Shown here: one piece after another, positions 24,201 to 37,600 of the stretch
Position numbering within the stretch: the first letter of the stretch is position 1
Layout of the letters: every line of letters starts with the position of its first letter
Assembly (NCBI GenBank): GCA_002633025.1
Contig: NMRB01000296.1
Span: 234,596 to 298,595, forward strand
Source of the DNA: Notospermus geniculatus
Lineage: Eukaryota; Nemertea; Pilidiophora; Heteronemertea; Lineidae
Direction of reading: 5' to 3'
Length of the DNA stretch: 64,000 nt
Made by a program: the position numbers and the translations under genes
The notes under the pieces: generated by a model
Told to the model about the DNA's origin: nothing
Seen by the model: the letters and a program-made list of their open reading frames with translations, nothing else
Database searches by the model: none

Positions 24201-27200
24201 GCTGTGATAAATGTCAGTGATGAAGCATGCTATTGCTGGTGTCCTCCGGCATTTAAATCCCCATGTCGCTATTGTCTGTTAATCCAGGCATGCTGAGTTA
24301 TCCACCCCCTAAGATTTCATGCTGACGATGCTCCCATTCTGGAAGCAACAGTGGAACCTCTGTATTACAGACACCACTGGAATTGACAAATGTTGCCCTC
24401 AATTGTGAGGTACCATGACTACAGATGATGAGAGACTGAAGGGAAGTTGCGGATTCAGGACTGAACTTTAATGTCTTCAATTGAGAGGTGTCCTCCTGGC
24501 AGGGGTGACTGCAAAGGGAGGTAACGCTTACCTTTTCTATGTTGACACTGGTGAAATGTGCACTTTGTACACCATGTCAAAATATACTGACAATTTATCC
24601 AACTTATCGTGAAATAGGCTATGTGACATGTTGCTTTCACAGTTGAGTATTGACAGAAGACCTGTGCTATGCTTGGTTATTGTTGCTAGTGAAAGTAACA
24701 TAGAAATTATAACCATTGCCATAGGTCTCACAGCTATGCTAACCGTGTTCCATCAAAGGAAAGGTGATAAAAAAGTTACAATAGCAACCTGATTGTAATG
24801 ATTGTAAGCTTTTGTCTCTCGGTTTGATGATATGCTTCTCAGCTCATTGAAAACCTGCACATTTTTATCGTTTCTTGAATGTGGAAATCTGTGGTGTTTT
24901 TCTGTCAGGAAATTTGTGTTTTTCCCATCTTAGTTGTCGAATGCTGCTGTGGTGTTGTGATTGTCAGCTGCAGAATGCCAGAATACACATGCACAGTTAC
25001 TGTAAAACAACTCCCACACAATGAGGATAAAAAATCTTTTATGGATTCCAATGTTGTGCAAAACATCAAAGTCCAATTTGAGTTCTCGTAGCATGAGTGA
25101 AATATGATCTTCTAGAGCTTTCCAAGGAAGAATTTAAGTTGTCGCCGGGCTCGATGGAACTTTGTGGGTTTGAACACCTACACTTACGTAGGTTTTGCAT
25201 CAGCATTCATACGGCAATTTTTGTCACAAGTCACTTTCAAGTGTCTCTTTTACAGACTTTTATTTTCACAGTTCGTGATCTTACACACTAAATGTCACCC
25301 GGGGCGACCAATTATCGTTTATACAGTCTGACTCCTCAGTACTCTGTGTTGTTCATGTTTTATCTTCGCCATCTTTTCTGGCCAATGACGTCACAAATAC
25401 CCGCAGTCTTCTATATCAAAGATTTTGGGAACGATAAGCATTCATTTCACAGGGTAATATTCTCGTGAGTGTCAACGTCCGTGTGAGATTTCAAAGGCAA
25501 AGCATTGTTAGAAGCAAATCCCTCGAGATTTACCATAGAGACACGTACATATATCACAGAGCTGTGTACACACACCACTTCTCCTCTCCACATTGTATTC
25601 GAGGCACACGCGAGTCAGCTTCCCTCCCAGGCTGCGAGGTTTTCAAGTATGTTCTTGAGAGAGCCGGTGTCTGTAGAGCTTTTTTTTCAAAAGAAAAGTA
25701 CACATGGGCGAGCAATATATCTCGCCTATGCCAGCCAATAACAAAATGGATTACTTTCATATGGGCTATTGACATCAGTTATGTTTGCATTGGTTTGGCT
25801 GCTCCGGCCGTGCGTCAGGCTCGCCCCTCGTCACGTTCCCCACGCTAGAAATGACAATGAAAAGTGAAGCCGGGTATTTACTGTGAAATGAAATACACAC
25901 ACTTTTAACTGCGGATTCATCATGAGGATCACGTCTCGCCCGGGGAGGGGGACATCATAAGTCAATGATGATGTGTATCAGTGTTCTCAGTTCACCATAT
26001 TTAATTTTTGACCTCGCTAGTCTTTCAGTGAAGCTGGTAAAAAAACGTAAATAGCTTTTCAAATTTCTTTATTGATACGTATCCCTTTCCTATCATACGA
26101 CACAAAGTCTGTCAACATGCAAAAATGTAAAGAAGATCAACTAAAATGGTTTTTTTTTCCCTCTAGAAGTCATCTGTGCTGGAGGTCATAGGCTCCTTTT
26201 GTAACTGGAGATGAAACTGTTTATTTCACATGGAATGTTGCTATAGAATAGCAAATCTTTTGTCACGATTTGAGAAATGAAAATTAAAGTCTCTCACACT
26301 TGGACAAACTCCTCCGCAGTGCCGTCGCAATCCGCATTTTATGATGCTCCACGATCGTAATGAAGCAAGCATTACAGCACTGGGGAGGAATTTGACACTT
26401 GGACAGCACTGGTGGAATGGGTCCCAGGCCCCACAACCAAAAATGGCACTTGGGCTGAATTGCCAATATTCAACTGCTTCTGAAAATGTTCATCATAAAC
26501 GCAGATTTTTTCTGTATCAAAGGTCGATTGACATCATTTTCTTATAGGCCCCTATATTTGTGACCCATTCTTAACAACTCATTAGGGTTTGGTCCACAAG
26601 TTCCAAGTGGGCGTGAAGGGGGAAAAATTTCTCATTATCCTTCTGTTGAAAAACAGGCGTACTTCTGGACGTCCAAGCCAACCACTGCAGAAGCACTTCA
26701 TTCTAATAGCATCAAGTATATTGCCTTGAAACCCATCAGAAATTCTGCTCTCGTTTCGACCTTTGTTATTTTTTCCACCAATCCTTTTTTGCTCATCAAT
26801 CCAGCCTCGCTCTATCGTTACATAAACCATGTGTCGCTGTCCTAAATTGAATCAAGCTGCCAAGTGGATAAAAAGATAAAACTAATGACAAATATTAGCC
26901 AATTGCCCGAACCTTCTTCGGGTTCGTATCCAAGTTGATATTGCGCTTGGATTGCCAGTGCTTTCATAGCTGTTCCTGTACAAACTGTACTCCCGGTTTC
27001 TGCAATTCTTGTTGAGATGGTCCATGGTAATGTTATAAACGTCCACCTCAAGCTTAGCCGATCTTAATCGCCAGTGCTCAGGTGTGGTATGTCTCCATTG
27101 GAATGCGTATTAGCAGTGTCACCAACTAGGCTGGACCGGACTGTAAATGTAATGATCCTCGGGTCTATTGTATAAGAAAATAATACAATTTGTCATCTTC

Positions 27201-27366
27201 TGACCACATATCGTTGGAGTGTAAGGATGAGTCACAAGGCTCATCTGAATGACATTGAGATAATTCGAGGACATGATAACAGCAGCAGTTCTGTCTGTTT
27301 TGTTTTACCGTAACCCTTTCTTGCGAATTTGGATTGTTATTCCTATGGCAGTACACGGGATAAGGC
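21241..27366. other. Non-coding, nothing firm
   Basis: No supported gene. The frame at 22021-22500 (159 codons) has no recognisable motif. A possible small exon end exists at 23274 (GTAAGTGATG) with only a weak upstream acceptor (ACTACCACAG before 23204), open for about 70 bases. On the minus strand a frame at about 26890-27050 reads protein-like in two registers, which argues against either. Confidence 0.3.
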
Positions 27367-27495
27367 AGGTATCCAAAATACAGCACAAAAACGACACACA
27401 AAATGACAAGTATAAGTAAAGTCGTCTCTGAATTTAGCAAATTTTCAACCCAATGACCGGGGTCTTCCTCAGGCACTTTACAGTAGAGATCCCAG
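27367..27495. mobile_element. Half copy of the 5.1-kb MITE family
   Basis: Aligned with 5093-5235, the shared blocks run in order: TATCCAAA, AGCACAAAA, CGACACACAAAATGA, then ...GAATTT...AAATTTTC.ACCC, ACCGGGGTCTTC and CCAGAAGT. Only the leader and left arm are present; the right arm is missing. It is more diverged than the 5.1-kb copy. A minus-strand frame (27165-27608) running through it, with a hydrophobic stretch, is most likely fortuitous. Confidence 0.6.
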
Positions 27496-29933
27496 AAGTG
27501 AAAGGCAGTTGTGTTTAAAGTGGTGAATTTGCCAATCATTTGTGTCTGCATTGGAAACCAAAAAATGGTGAATTGCAGTGTGCAATGGTCTGCATTCACA
27601 ACCACCATGACTGTCAGTACATTTCGAAGGATTTTCCTTGTCTATCGTCTCATGAATCAGAAACCTCTTCACACTCTCTGAGTCAATGCAGTTTAACTTT
27701 ACTTAGATGGAAGCACTTAAATGCAACTTTCAAGACGACGGTCAGTGATAAAAGTCGGTTAATCTAAATTAGCTGGCGATTTTTCTTCATTCACTCTATC
27801 CGTGGAAGTCTGAATTGCATGGGGAAAAGACAGTAAAAAGTGTGTATGCATATTTATTTCGTGGGTACGGGGTCCTAGGAACTGTGGGGCATTGATTGAA
27901 AACTGAAACATGTTGGGAGTTTTCAATGTTTCAGGAGTATGTGGGTGATTGGTCGTACTATTGAGACTTTTTTTTCAAGAGGACCATGTAAAGTGATTTC
28001 TGGAAATATCTTTGAATGATGTGATACGAGAAAAATGAAAAATACAGTTTTACCTGAGTGATGTTTATTTATCCATCCTAGAGTGTTGACAATACCTGGC
28101 GTAGGAGCTTGAGAGGGTATATACCCCAAACATTTAGCGTCATCCTTTCATAATTCATAATATTTTTGCGTCTTCCAAGCAAACCTATTGAGAACTGATT
28201 ATATTTAACTTTCATATATATTTTACTTCATCAGACTAAAATAAACACCTTTAATACTTGAGTACCGGTACTTAGTTTGTTTTGTGTCAAGTATATTTCA
28301 GTTTGGCCTCTGGCATGTCTTCTAACGGAAAGAACGCCACGTGCCCTTATGAGTCATCTTGGGACAAAAGCGAGATGCCGTTTAAATTATTGGTGTAATT
28401 GCAGTAAAATATTGAATTCATTACTAATTCTTGATTATGATTTAATGTGAGGTAAAGTAAATAATGTGAGATGTTATTGTGAGGTGTCAATTTCAAGTAA
28501 TATCAAGAATTCTTTGTGAAGTCTGTTCATGTCGATTTTTGACTGTCGCTGTTAAGCTGAAGCTTGGAGTTAATCTCTGTGAAGTTTGAAGCGCCAATCA
28601 CTACCACATGGATCCGGTCGGATTCCAGTCCATAAAAACCTATCAGATGGACTTCCCCATTACTTATCTGGAAAAATTCGGTAAATGAACCTGAATCAGA
28701 CCAGCTCCATATGCCGGTGATCGAAGCTTTAGGTGGCCGTGGCTGTGGTCTACCCTCTCGGTTCATTTCAGGCAATCAACATTCATTTTATGCAATAAAC
28801 GTTCTTCCTCGCCTCTTCCAAGCTTTTTCCCCCATCAAGGCCAACCTTGGGTCATCTCATTAAAAATTAAGTAGTGATGTCCTCAGATCTGCAGCATTTA
28901 AGAACTGAAGTGATCGTGTCAGCTGTGTTTGCACTGGAAGACGTTTCTTAATTGTCCACCGTCACAAAGCGCTGTAATCGGAAATCAGGCCGTTCCCACA
29001 ATTGCCTCCAACAAATTGACCAATTTTCTCCAAATACTCGGCATCAAGTGAATTAATAGATGGTTTGTTGGATCAACATTGTAATGGTCATTATCATTGG
29101 TTAATTGACAGCAGTTTTTCCCAACTGGAGATGAAGGCAAGTGCGAAAACGGCACCAAGACCTGGAGGAAAGCCGACCTCAGTCTCTCCACACACATACA
29201 CTGACATGGTTAATCCGTTTCTGATCATATTTGTACAGGAGCCCATTAGGTCCCTAGTCTTTCCGATAATGTCTTGTAATGTTTAAGAGGTAATTGCGAG
29301 GGCTCACATAATCTTGTATGGGATTGTCACATCTGTTTGCTCTCACATAGTAAGGGTTTGAATACACGACCCTGTTCCCTTTACTTGTCTGCTTCATCTT
29401 GCCTCAAGTTGTTGACCCTTGATTAAGGTCAAAATTCCCTTTTTGTGCTGGACACTTTGTTGGAGCAGCCTGTTCTAAACAACTTGCTGCTGGCTTGTTT
29501 CATACAACATGAGCTCAGTGTTGTTACATCCCTCTAGCTTATCCTGCAATAACTGGTGACATCCACTCTCCGTATAATTCGCTTTCAATGCGACATAATT
29601 AAACAGCAATGTATTGCTCACATTTGCAACAAATTCCCGTTTTGTGCACATTTTATCGCATAATAATCTGAGGTTAATGTGAACCAAAATCGTGGCAGGA
29701 TTGTACACATTTATCTAATATACGAGTCATTAATTTAATAAAATAGCGGTTATTTACGTGATATCTAAGCCTGCAGATCGTTGCAAGAGTTGTATCAATT
29801 CATGCTTCACCAATGAATATGTTCGAAGTCGATGAATAATGTATAAAAACCTAGATATGTGTGTTTGTTTGTAGATAATGCTGCATGTGTTGTGGGTATC
29901 ATGTGCATGTTCACCTTGAGTTGTCTGTCGGTT
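27496..29933. other. Non-coding, nothing recognised
   Basis: No supported gene. A loose inverted pair, GGTCGGATTCCAG at about 28616 and CCTGAATCAGACC at about 28700, overlaps an unremarkable minus-strand frame (28527-28775). Confidence 0.3.
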
Positions 29934-30130
29934 CACTCAACTACCCCCAGATTCCAGCAGATGGCATCTTCTGTCAATGTTTTCTTGGCTGCTATGGTAC
30001 TGATTCAAAAATATTTGAAGAAAGATTGTCCCTATTAACCACCTGAAGAATGTTTCTTCAAATTCTCCCCAAATTATTTCCAAGGCTTTTAGAAAACTTC
30101 AGCAGACTATAACCTGGGGGTAGTTGAGCC
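29934..30130. repeat. Inverted repeat, possible MITE of about 197 bp
   Basis: CACTCAACTACCCCCAGATT at the left pairs with AACCTGGGGGTAGTTGAGCC at the right (18 of 20 positions). The interior is AT-rich and not palindromic. No target duplication is evident, so the transposon assignment is inference from the arm geometry alone. Confidence 0.5.
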
Positions 30131-32426
30131 TAGATTGATTGCATGCTCTGTATTGTTGTTGGTTTCCAACTCAGATGCTGTATTGATAATATCAGCCTGG
30201 GGTGTTTGGCATCCATAGGGTGGGGATTGGTTGGTTTCGCATGTTTTGCCTGGAAGTCTACATGAGATACTATACAAAACATGGAATTTACTTATCAGTC
30301 CAGTAGGTGGAAAGATATGACATACAAGAGTGCAAGTCTTATTTAGCGAGACATGTACAACAATCTGTTTGGCAAAAAAGTTGGTGAAACCTTTCACTGA
30401 TTATGTGTAGGCATATAAATCTCAAAGTGTTGTTCCACGAGTTTTCTTGTGTGAGTTGGCTCTCTATTGCAACTCAACCAGAGAAAACTATGGACAGTCG
30501 TCGTTGTCATTCGTCTTGGTGTAAGTCATAAGATAACCGACAATGGTGATCTGCCGATGGGGAGCCAACTTGCACGTGGAGGAACGCCTTCAGAGCGATG
30601 CGTCTTTCCTCTTGGTAATGAAGTCTGGTCTGTGATAAAATACGGTAAATCAGAGAAAAACGTCTCGCGGGACGACAATATCTGTTGAGTCATTGGAAAT
30701 AGATCAATATTCTCGTTGATCTCGACATAGGACAGACTGATTTCTGTACATCGAACGGCAATCTTCGAAATTTCACATAATTCATCAAATGAGAATGCGT
30801 CCCCACGGATAACGGTGATCACCCCGGGGCTCGGCTAATACTGTGTGTATGATAAGTTGTATCTGCGCGATGCGGTATTGCATTATTCCGACAGCGACAA
30901 AGACTTGATGAAACAATCGCATGTTCAATAGCCATGAATTGTAATTGCAAGCCGACGGCTCGGTAATTTCCAGGCAACACCCAATAAACCTGAACCATGT
31001 ACGCTGCAATAAAAGTTGTGTATATGTAAAATTTTAATGGGCTCTGGTTAGTGAGTGGTAAGGAGGTTTTCGATTCTCTCAAAAACAGTCTGCATGTATT
31101 TCAGGCCAAAGGAGTACGAGAGGGATGAAAAAACACCGTGGGTTGTAATTCATGTCCAAAAGAGTTTTTGTGGCCCTCTGTCTGAAGAATGCAAGCTGTT
31201 CGTAAGATGGTCATCGTCTAACAGCCACCAATGAAACATTGTTGAGGTCAATGAAATGTTTGATGATTGTTACAGTGATGATGATGCCTGCTTTTGCCTG
31301 ATCTGGCAGTCCTGTGACGTATCAGAGGTGGCACCAACTTCAGAATAGACATGAACTTCAGAGATGGCACCGACTTCAAAATAGGCATGAACTTCAGAGA
31401 TGGCACTAACTTGAGGGATGAAAATGTTGGTGTGTCTAATTCAGGTCAATGATATCAAAAATTCTTTGGTAAAACAAGGAGGAAGTTGGAAACATTGAGA
31501 CCAATTTGTGTGGCCTTAGACCTGGTGTGGGAACTCCTTGCTGTCACATCATGCCGGATTTTGCCAATATCACCATTTTGAAATTCACAGTTTTGACATT
31601 TTAAGTGCTTGTGAATGCAATTCATGGCTTAATTTGCATTTAGTCGATAGTGGTCCAGGTGAAATTATCGAATATGCGAGTGGTTGTCCCGGTGACAGGT
31701 ACCACCCGAGTTTTGTGCTCGCATTTTGCATCTAGTCTCTGACAGGTAGGAAAATATCCCAATCGATATGCAAATGTTCCTGTAGAATTTTAATTGGCAC
31801 TTGAAATACTGTTCCTGTCATTGTGTATGGGGCTGAAGTAGAGGCCATATTGACATGTTGGACTGATGTGTGCACTCGAGTTGTGCGAACGTTCGCAAAC
31901 AATGTAGATACAGGAACTGGTAACTTTCAATTCAGTCAAAATATCTGAAATCAATATGACGTATTATGTTGATGACCATTTCCATTTCTGCGCCTCATGA
32001 CTAGTTTTGGCTTCCAATGGTAAAAAGCAATGTCTTCCCTCAAATTCGTGGCACATGAGCAACTATTGCCATCTTATAACGTTTGAAATAAGGTTAATGA
32101 AGGAAATTTTGTATCCATTGCGTATGTGGATATAAATAGAACATGGGAGGTAGAGTAAATTGAAATAAATATCCTACAATAAGTATCCTCACAGTATTCT
32201 GACGCTGAACTCCTCAGAGGTTCGTCGCCCCTGGGGGACCGTAACGTGATCTGTTTTACTTATCAAGCTAGCGGTCGCATACTGCAGGCGGGAAATACCG
32301 GCGGAGGGATAATTTTCTCGTGTCGCCCCGCGGGACGGTGAACTGTCATTTTCATCTTGGCGAAGTACAAGGAGGGATGATCCGAGAATTAACCCTCTGA
32401 ACTGCAGCAATGAAGTATTTATGGGC
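30131..32426. other. Non-coding; short tandem repeat at 31325-31420
   Basis: A 36-bp unit (GAGATGGCACCGACTTCAAA... and GGCATGAACTTCA) is repeated about 2.6 times at 31325-31420. No other feature is supported. Confidence 0.45.
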
Positions 32427-34942
32427 CATCAGTGACAATTAACCCGGGGTGTATTGGGGAGGCGGGATGGATATGATTCATATTATTATGTGAATTATGA
32501 GCTGGGACTTAATCGAGGAATATTTTCAATGTTCTCTGTGAACTATCAAGCGAGCAGAACGCAGAAGCTGCATGCTTGGGAAAGAACAATTTTACTCTTG
32601 AAGCTCCAGCAGTTTGGTGTTCGTAACTGTAGCATTATCAGCTTTATAGACAGTGTTGAGTGGGCAGTGTAAACCTGTGCTGTCGAGGAGTCATCCTGTC
32701 CTCTCTATCACATCAAGAATTGGTCAACTAGATATCAAACCCAGAACATCAGATATGACAGGCGCTGATGTTTTACTGCAAAAATGATCTTCTGTACCAG
32801 ATGTTTCACAAGTACATTACATAGAACCAATTTCTGTTCATTGTCCACCAATACTTTTTGTATTCGTTGAAATTTCTAACAACAAGTCGTGTCAATTTCA
32901 TTGCTATTGTTGTCCCAACATTTCTTTCGGTGATTGTGAGCAAGCCATAGAAAATGCATTTCAGACTGAATCTATTTTAATTTATGTACAACAATCGACA
33001 ACAGTTGTGTCTGTAATAGTTATGTTGATATTATTCGTCGGACCAGTATAGACTCATGTACATTTCATCCATCATTGCATACAAATATCAATGGTGCCTG
33101 TAGTCAGAACAGCTGCTTTGCAATCCGATGTTTGAAGTGAAATATGTGGCCTCTGCCGTGATGGTCATGTATTGAATATTGTACTTTTGACTAATCCCCA
33201 CCCGCCACCTTACATGGTCCCGTATTTCATATAGTTGTTACGAAATTCAGATTCAGGGCCTATATCGAACAACATTTAACCCTTTATTGTGGGTTTTCAG
33301 AAAATTTGAAGAAAGATTTGTCTGTGTACATGCAGCGGGCCTTTACTGTACGTGTACATTGCACTGAAGCTGACTTTGCCATTTTGTGTTATACGACCTC
33401 TCTGGTAAAGGTAATGGGCCTGGCACATCATAAAACTTAGGAGAGAATTGCATTTTGTTTCGTTACAGCCAATCGTCTAATGTACTGGTACGATTTCATA
33501 AAAAATTCATGCTACTGATTAACAAATTGAAACTGAGTTAATAAAAATGAACTCTTTTGGGACTTTCGTGACTTTTTGATCAAAATAGAAAATTGAAATA
33601 TTTCAATGGCAGTCGGTCACGTTTTAATGACCAGTGAACTGCTCCTAATTGCTTGTGTGTTCGCACAATACCCTATGAACCATAATTTTGTTTGCACATC
33701 CATCCAGTGCCCTGTGACCCTCATCGGCACTTGTCCTGAACGAGGTCCAGTTATTGATCTGACATGCTGAATCAATATGCTGAAACCAAAATTTAATTAC
33801 CATCCACATCTTCATCATCAATCATTACATCTAATGATGAAACTGACAAGACAGATGAAGTGATATTCATGTAATCAAATGTACCATTGATATTGTACAT
33901 TTATCAAATGGACCCTTCATGATATGCCGTACATGTATTTGACAAGCTGAAATTTTGAGGGGAAGGGAGATTGAATCAATCCAATGGATTCTTTGTGAAA
34001 GCGGACGGGTACAAACTTCCAAATTTGCCTGTCTTGACCTTTGTCTTCGGCGCCATAGAAGAGATACAGTGTCCTCTTTGAAAGAACATCATCAGATTTT
34101 GCCATTTCTGGCAGTATCTGGTGCTTCGGCTTTTGTAACCAGAGGGTGGCCCATATCGCAGTATCCCCTGAGGATGGGAACAGTCAGTAACCAAATTAGC
34201 AGTATAGACAAATTGGCAACTTTGGTTGAAAGGTTGGTATCCTCTTTACCCAGACGATATTAATGGAGTTAGAATGTGTTGAATAACTCTGTCAACAGAC
34301 AGTTGTATTTGCTGTGGTGACAATGCATGTTGTCCGCCAGTGCTTTCACAGGTGCAGTGTACTTCCTGTGGGAGCATATGGCTGATGTGTATTGCGACAT
34401 TTTACATGCATTTTGCATTTTGTTCGCTTAGTCTGTCTCGAATAGTGCAACTCGACAAAGCGACAACTGTATTAGACTCCCTTTGTCTATGGAACTTCCA
34501 TGCAGACAATTCTGAAACAAGTTGGCCCAAGTGGAATGGTTAGAGTTGTGAAGTAATGCACAAGGCAGGCACCCTTCTGATAGGGGAAACCTACCGCCTT
34601 CAGCTTCATCATACAATCAACACCAAATCGACATGGCCAAGCAAACGGATCCATGCAATCCAGGGTTGTTTTTATCATGTACAGCTATTCCTGTCCTGGT
34701 AAATGTGTATCCCTTATTGCAGCCAATTAGTCACCTGCCCCACGATTGCCACCGTCAATTTCTGCAAGAAAACCGATCGTACTAATTACGTTCTTTAATT
34801 AGCGGGCATGCTTCTTCTGCAGGCGCGTTCTCAAGGCTCTTTCACGTTAATATATCAACGGTATGCCGTTCATCTTAATTTTGTTCTGATGTATTTAGGG
34901 TTTGGTGACGGATATCACTTGGTTGTGTATTGTTGAGTGAAG
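32427..34942. repeat. 2.5-kb tandem duplication, copy 1 (empty MITE site)
   Basis: It starts CATCAGTGACAATTAACCCG and ends TTGTTGAGTGAAG. It is collinear with 34944-37600 apart from scattered substitutions and small indels, such as a 9-bp difference near 33577. It retains the uninterrupted site AAACCCAGAACATC at about 32738. Reading frames are short and not conserved between the copies, so the unit looks non-coding. Confidence 0.9.
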
Positions 34943-34943
34943 A

Positions 34944-37600
34944 CATCAGTGACAATTAACCCGGGGTGTATTGGGGAGGCGGGATGGATATGATTCATAT
35001 TATTATGTGAATTATGAGCTGGGACTTAATCGAGGGATATTTTCAATGTTCTCTGTGTAACTATCAAGCGAGCAGAACGCAGAAGCTGCATGCTTGGGGG
35101 AGAACAATTTTAGTCGTGAAGTTGCAGCTGTTTGGTGTTCGTAACTGTAGCATTATCAGCTTTATAGACAACTAGTGTTGAGTGGGCAGTGTAAACCTGT
35201 GCTGTCGAGGAGTCACCCTGCCCTCTCTATCACATCAAGAATTGGTCAACTAGATATCAAACCCAGGGCTGGGTTGCACAAAACTCATGTTAGCGCTACC
35301 ATGATGTTAGCGCTAACTTTATGTTAAATGACGTAAAACGACAATGGATTTTTACGTCATTTAACATACATGTTAGCGCTAACACTATGTTAGCGCTATC
35401 GTGAGTTTTGTGCAACCGGCCCCAGAACATCAGATATGACAGGCGCTGATGTTTTACTGCAAAAAATGATCTTCCATACCAGATGTTTCACAGGTACATT
35501 CCGTAGAACCCATTTCATTTCATTGTCCAGTGATACTTTTTGTATTCGTTGAAATTTCAAATTACAAGTCGTGTCAATTTCATTGCTATTGTTGTTCCAG
35601 CATTTCTTTCGGTGATTGAGCACCCACAGAAAATACATTTCAGACTGAAATCTATTTTAATTTATGTACAACAATCGACAACAGTTGTGTCTGTAATAGT
35701 TATGTTGATATTATTCGTCGGACCAGTATAGACTCATGTACATTTCATCCATCATTGCATACAAATATCAATGGTGCCTGTAGTCAGAACAGCTGCTTTG
35801 CAATCCGATGTTTGAAGTGAAATATGTGGCCTCTGCCGTGAGGGTCATGTATTGAATATTGTACTTTTAACTAATCCCCACCCGTCACCGTACATGGTCC
35901 AATTTTTATAGTTGTTCAGAAATTCAGATTCAGGGCCTATATCGAACAACATTTAACCCTTTATTGTGTGTTTTCAGAAAATCTGAAGAAAGATTTGTCT
36001 GTGTACATGCAGCGGGCCTTTACTGTACGTGTACATTGCACTGAAGCTGACTTTGCCATTTTGTGTTATACGACCTCTCTGGTAAAGGTGATGGGCCCAG
36101 CACATCATAAAACTTAGGAGAGAATTGCATTTTGTTTCGTTACAGCCAATCGTCTAATGTACTGGTACGATTTCATAAAAAATTCATGCTACTGATTAAC
36201 AAATTGAAACTGAGTTAATAAAAATGAACTCTTTTGGGACTTTTTGATCAAAATAGAAAATTGAAATATTTCAATAGCAGTCGGTCACGTTTTAATGACC
36301 AGTGAACTGCTCCTAATTGCTTGTGTGTTCATACAATACCCTATGAACCCTAATTTTGTTTGCGCATCCATCCAGTGCTCTGTGACCCTCATCGGCACTT
36401 GTCCTGAACGAGGTCCAGTATTGATCTGACATGCTGAATCAATATGCTGAAACCAAAATTTAATTACCATCCACATCTTCATCATCAATCATAACATCTA
36501 ATGATGAAACTGACAAGACAGATGAAGTGATATTCATGTAATCAAATGTACCATTGATATTGTACATTTATCAAATGGACCCTTCATAATATGCCGTATT
36601 TGACAAACTGAAACTTTGAGGAGGAGGGAGAGTTGAATCAATCCAATGGACTATTTTTGAAAGCAGACGGGTACAAACTTCCAAATTTGCCTGTCTTGGC
36701 CTTTGTCTTCGGCGCCATAGAAGAGATACAGTGTCCTCTATGAAAGAACATCAGATTTTGCCATTTCTGGCAGTATCTGGTGCTTCGGCAGTTGTAACCA
36801 GCGGGTGGCCCATCGCAGTATCCCCTGAGTATGGGAACAGTCAGTAACCAAATTAGCAGTATAGAAAAATTGGCAACTTTGGTTGAAAGGTTGGTATATC
36901 CTCTTTACCCAGACGATATTAATGGAGTTAGAATGTGTTGAATAACTCTGTCAACAGACAGTTGTATTTACTGTGGTGACAATGCATGTTGTCCGCCAGT
37001 GCTTTCACAGGTGCAGTGTACTTCCTGTGGGAGCATATGGCCGATGTGTATTGCGACATTTTACATGCATTTTGCATTATGTTCGCTTAGTCTGTATCGA
37101 ATAGTGCAACTCGACAAAGCGACAACTGTATTAAACTCCCTTTGTCTATGCTTATTTCCGAGCAGATGATTATGAAACAAGTTGGCCCAAGTGGAACGGA
37201 CAGCGTTGTGAAGTGATGCAAAAGGCAAGCACCTTCGTGATGAAGCCAAACCTTCCGCCTTCGGCTTCATCATACAATCAAGACCAAATCGACATGGCCA
37301 AGCAAACGGATCCATGCAATCCAGGGTTGTTTTTATCATGTACAGCTATTCCTGTCCTGGTAAATGTGTCTCCCTTATTGCAGCCAATTAGTCACCTGCC
37401 CCACGATTGCCACCGTCAATTTCTGCAAGAAAACCGATCGTACTAATTACGTTCTTTAATTAGCGGGCATGCTTCTTCTGCAGGCGCGTTCTCAAGGCTC
37501 TTTCACGTTAATATATCAACGGTATGCCGTTCGTCTTAATTTTGTTCTGATGTATTTAGGGTTTGGTGACAGATATCACTTGGTGTATTGTTGAGTGAAG
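34944..37600. repeat. 2.5-kb tandem duplication, copy 2 (carries a MITE)
   Basis: It lies head-to-tail with copy 1, the start points being 2517 bp apart. It is longer than copy 1 mainly because of the 155-bp element at 35267. The junction has no N run. Divergence is a few per cent by eye, compatible with either a real duplication or two alleles assembled side by side. Confidence 0.9.
35267..35421. mobile_element. 155-bp MITE with GGCYGGTTGCACAAAACTCA ends
   Basis: The left end GGCTGGGTTGCACAAAACTC and the inverted right end GGCCGGTTGCACAAAACTCA match. The arms continue inward with TGTTAGCGCTAAC-type words, AGCGCT occurring four times, and a TTTAACATAA/ATGACGTAAA palindrome in the middle. Comparison with the empty site in copy 1 (AAACCCAGAAC) shows insertion with a short duplication: CCAG lies on both sides, or CA if one more G and C are counted as element. 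Non-autonomous, no coding capacity. Confidence 0.85.

Noticed and set aside
27165-27608. Minus-strand frame with a hydrophobic, membrane-like segment
   Set aside because: Its middle runs through the half copy of the 5.1-kb MITE family; the hydrophobic stretch is a by-product of T-rich transposon sequence.
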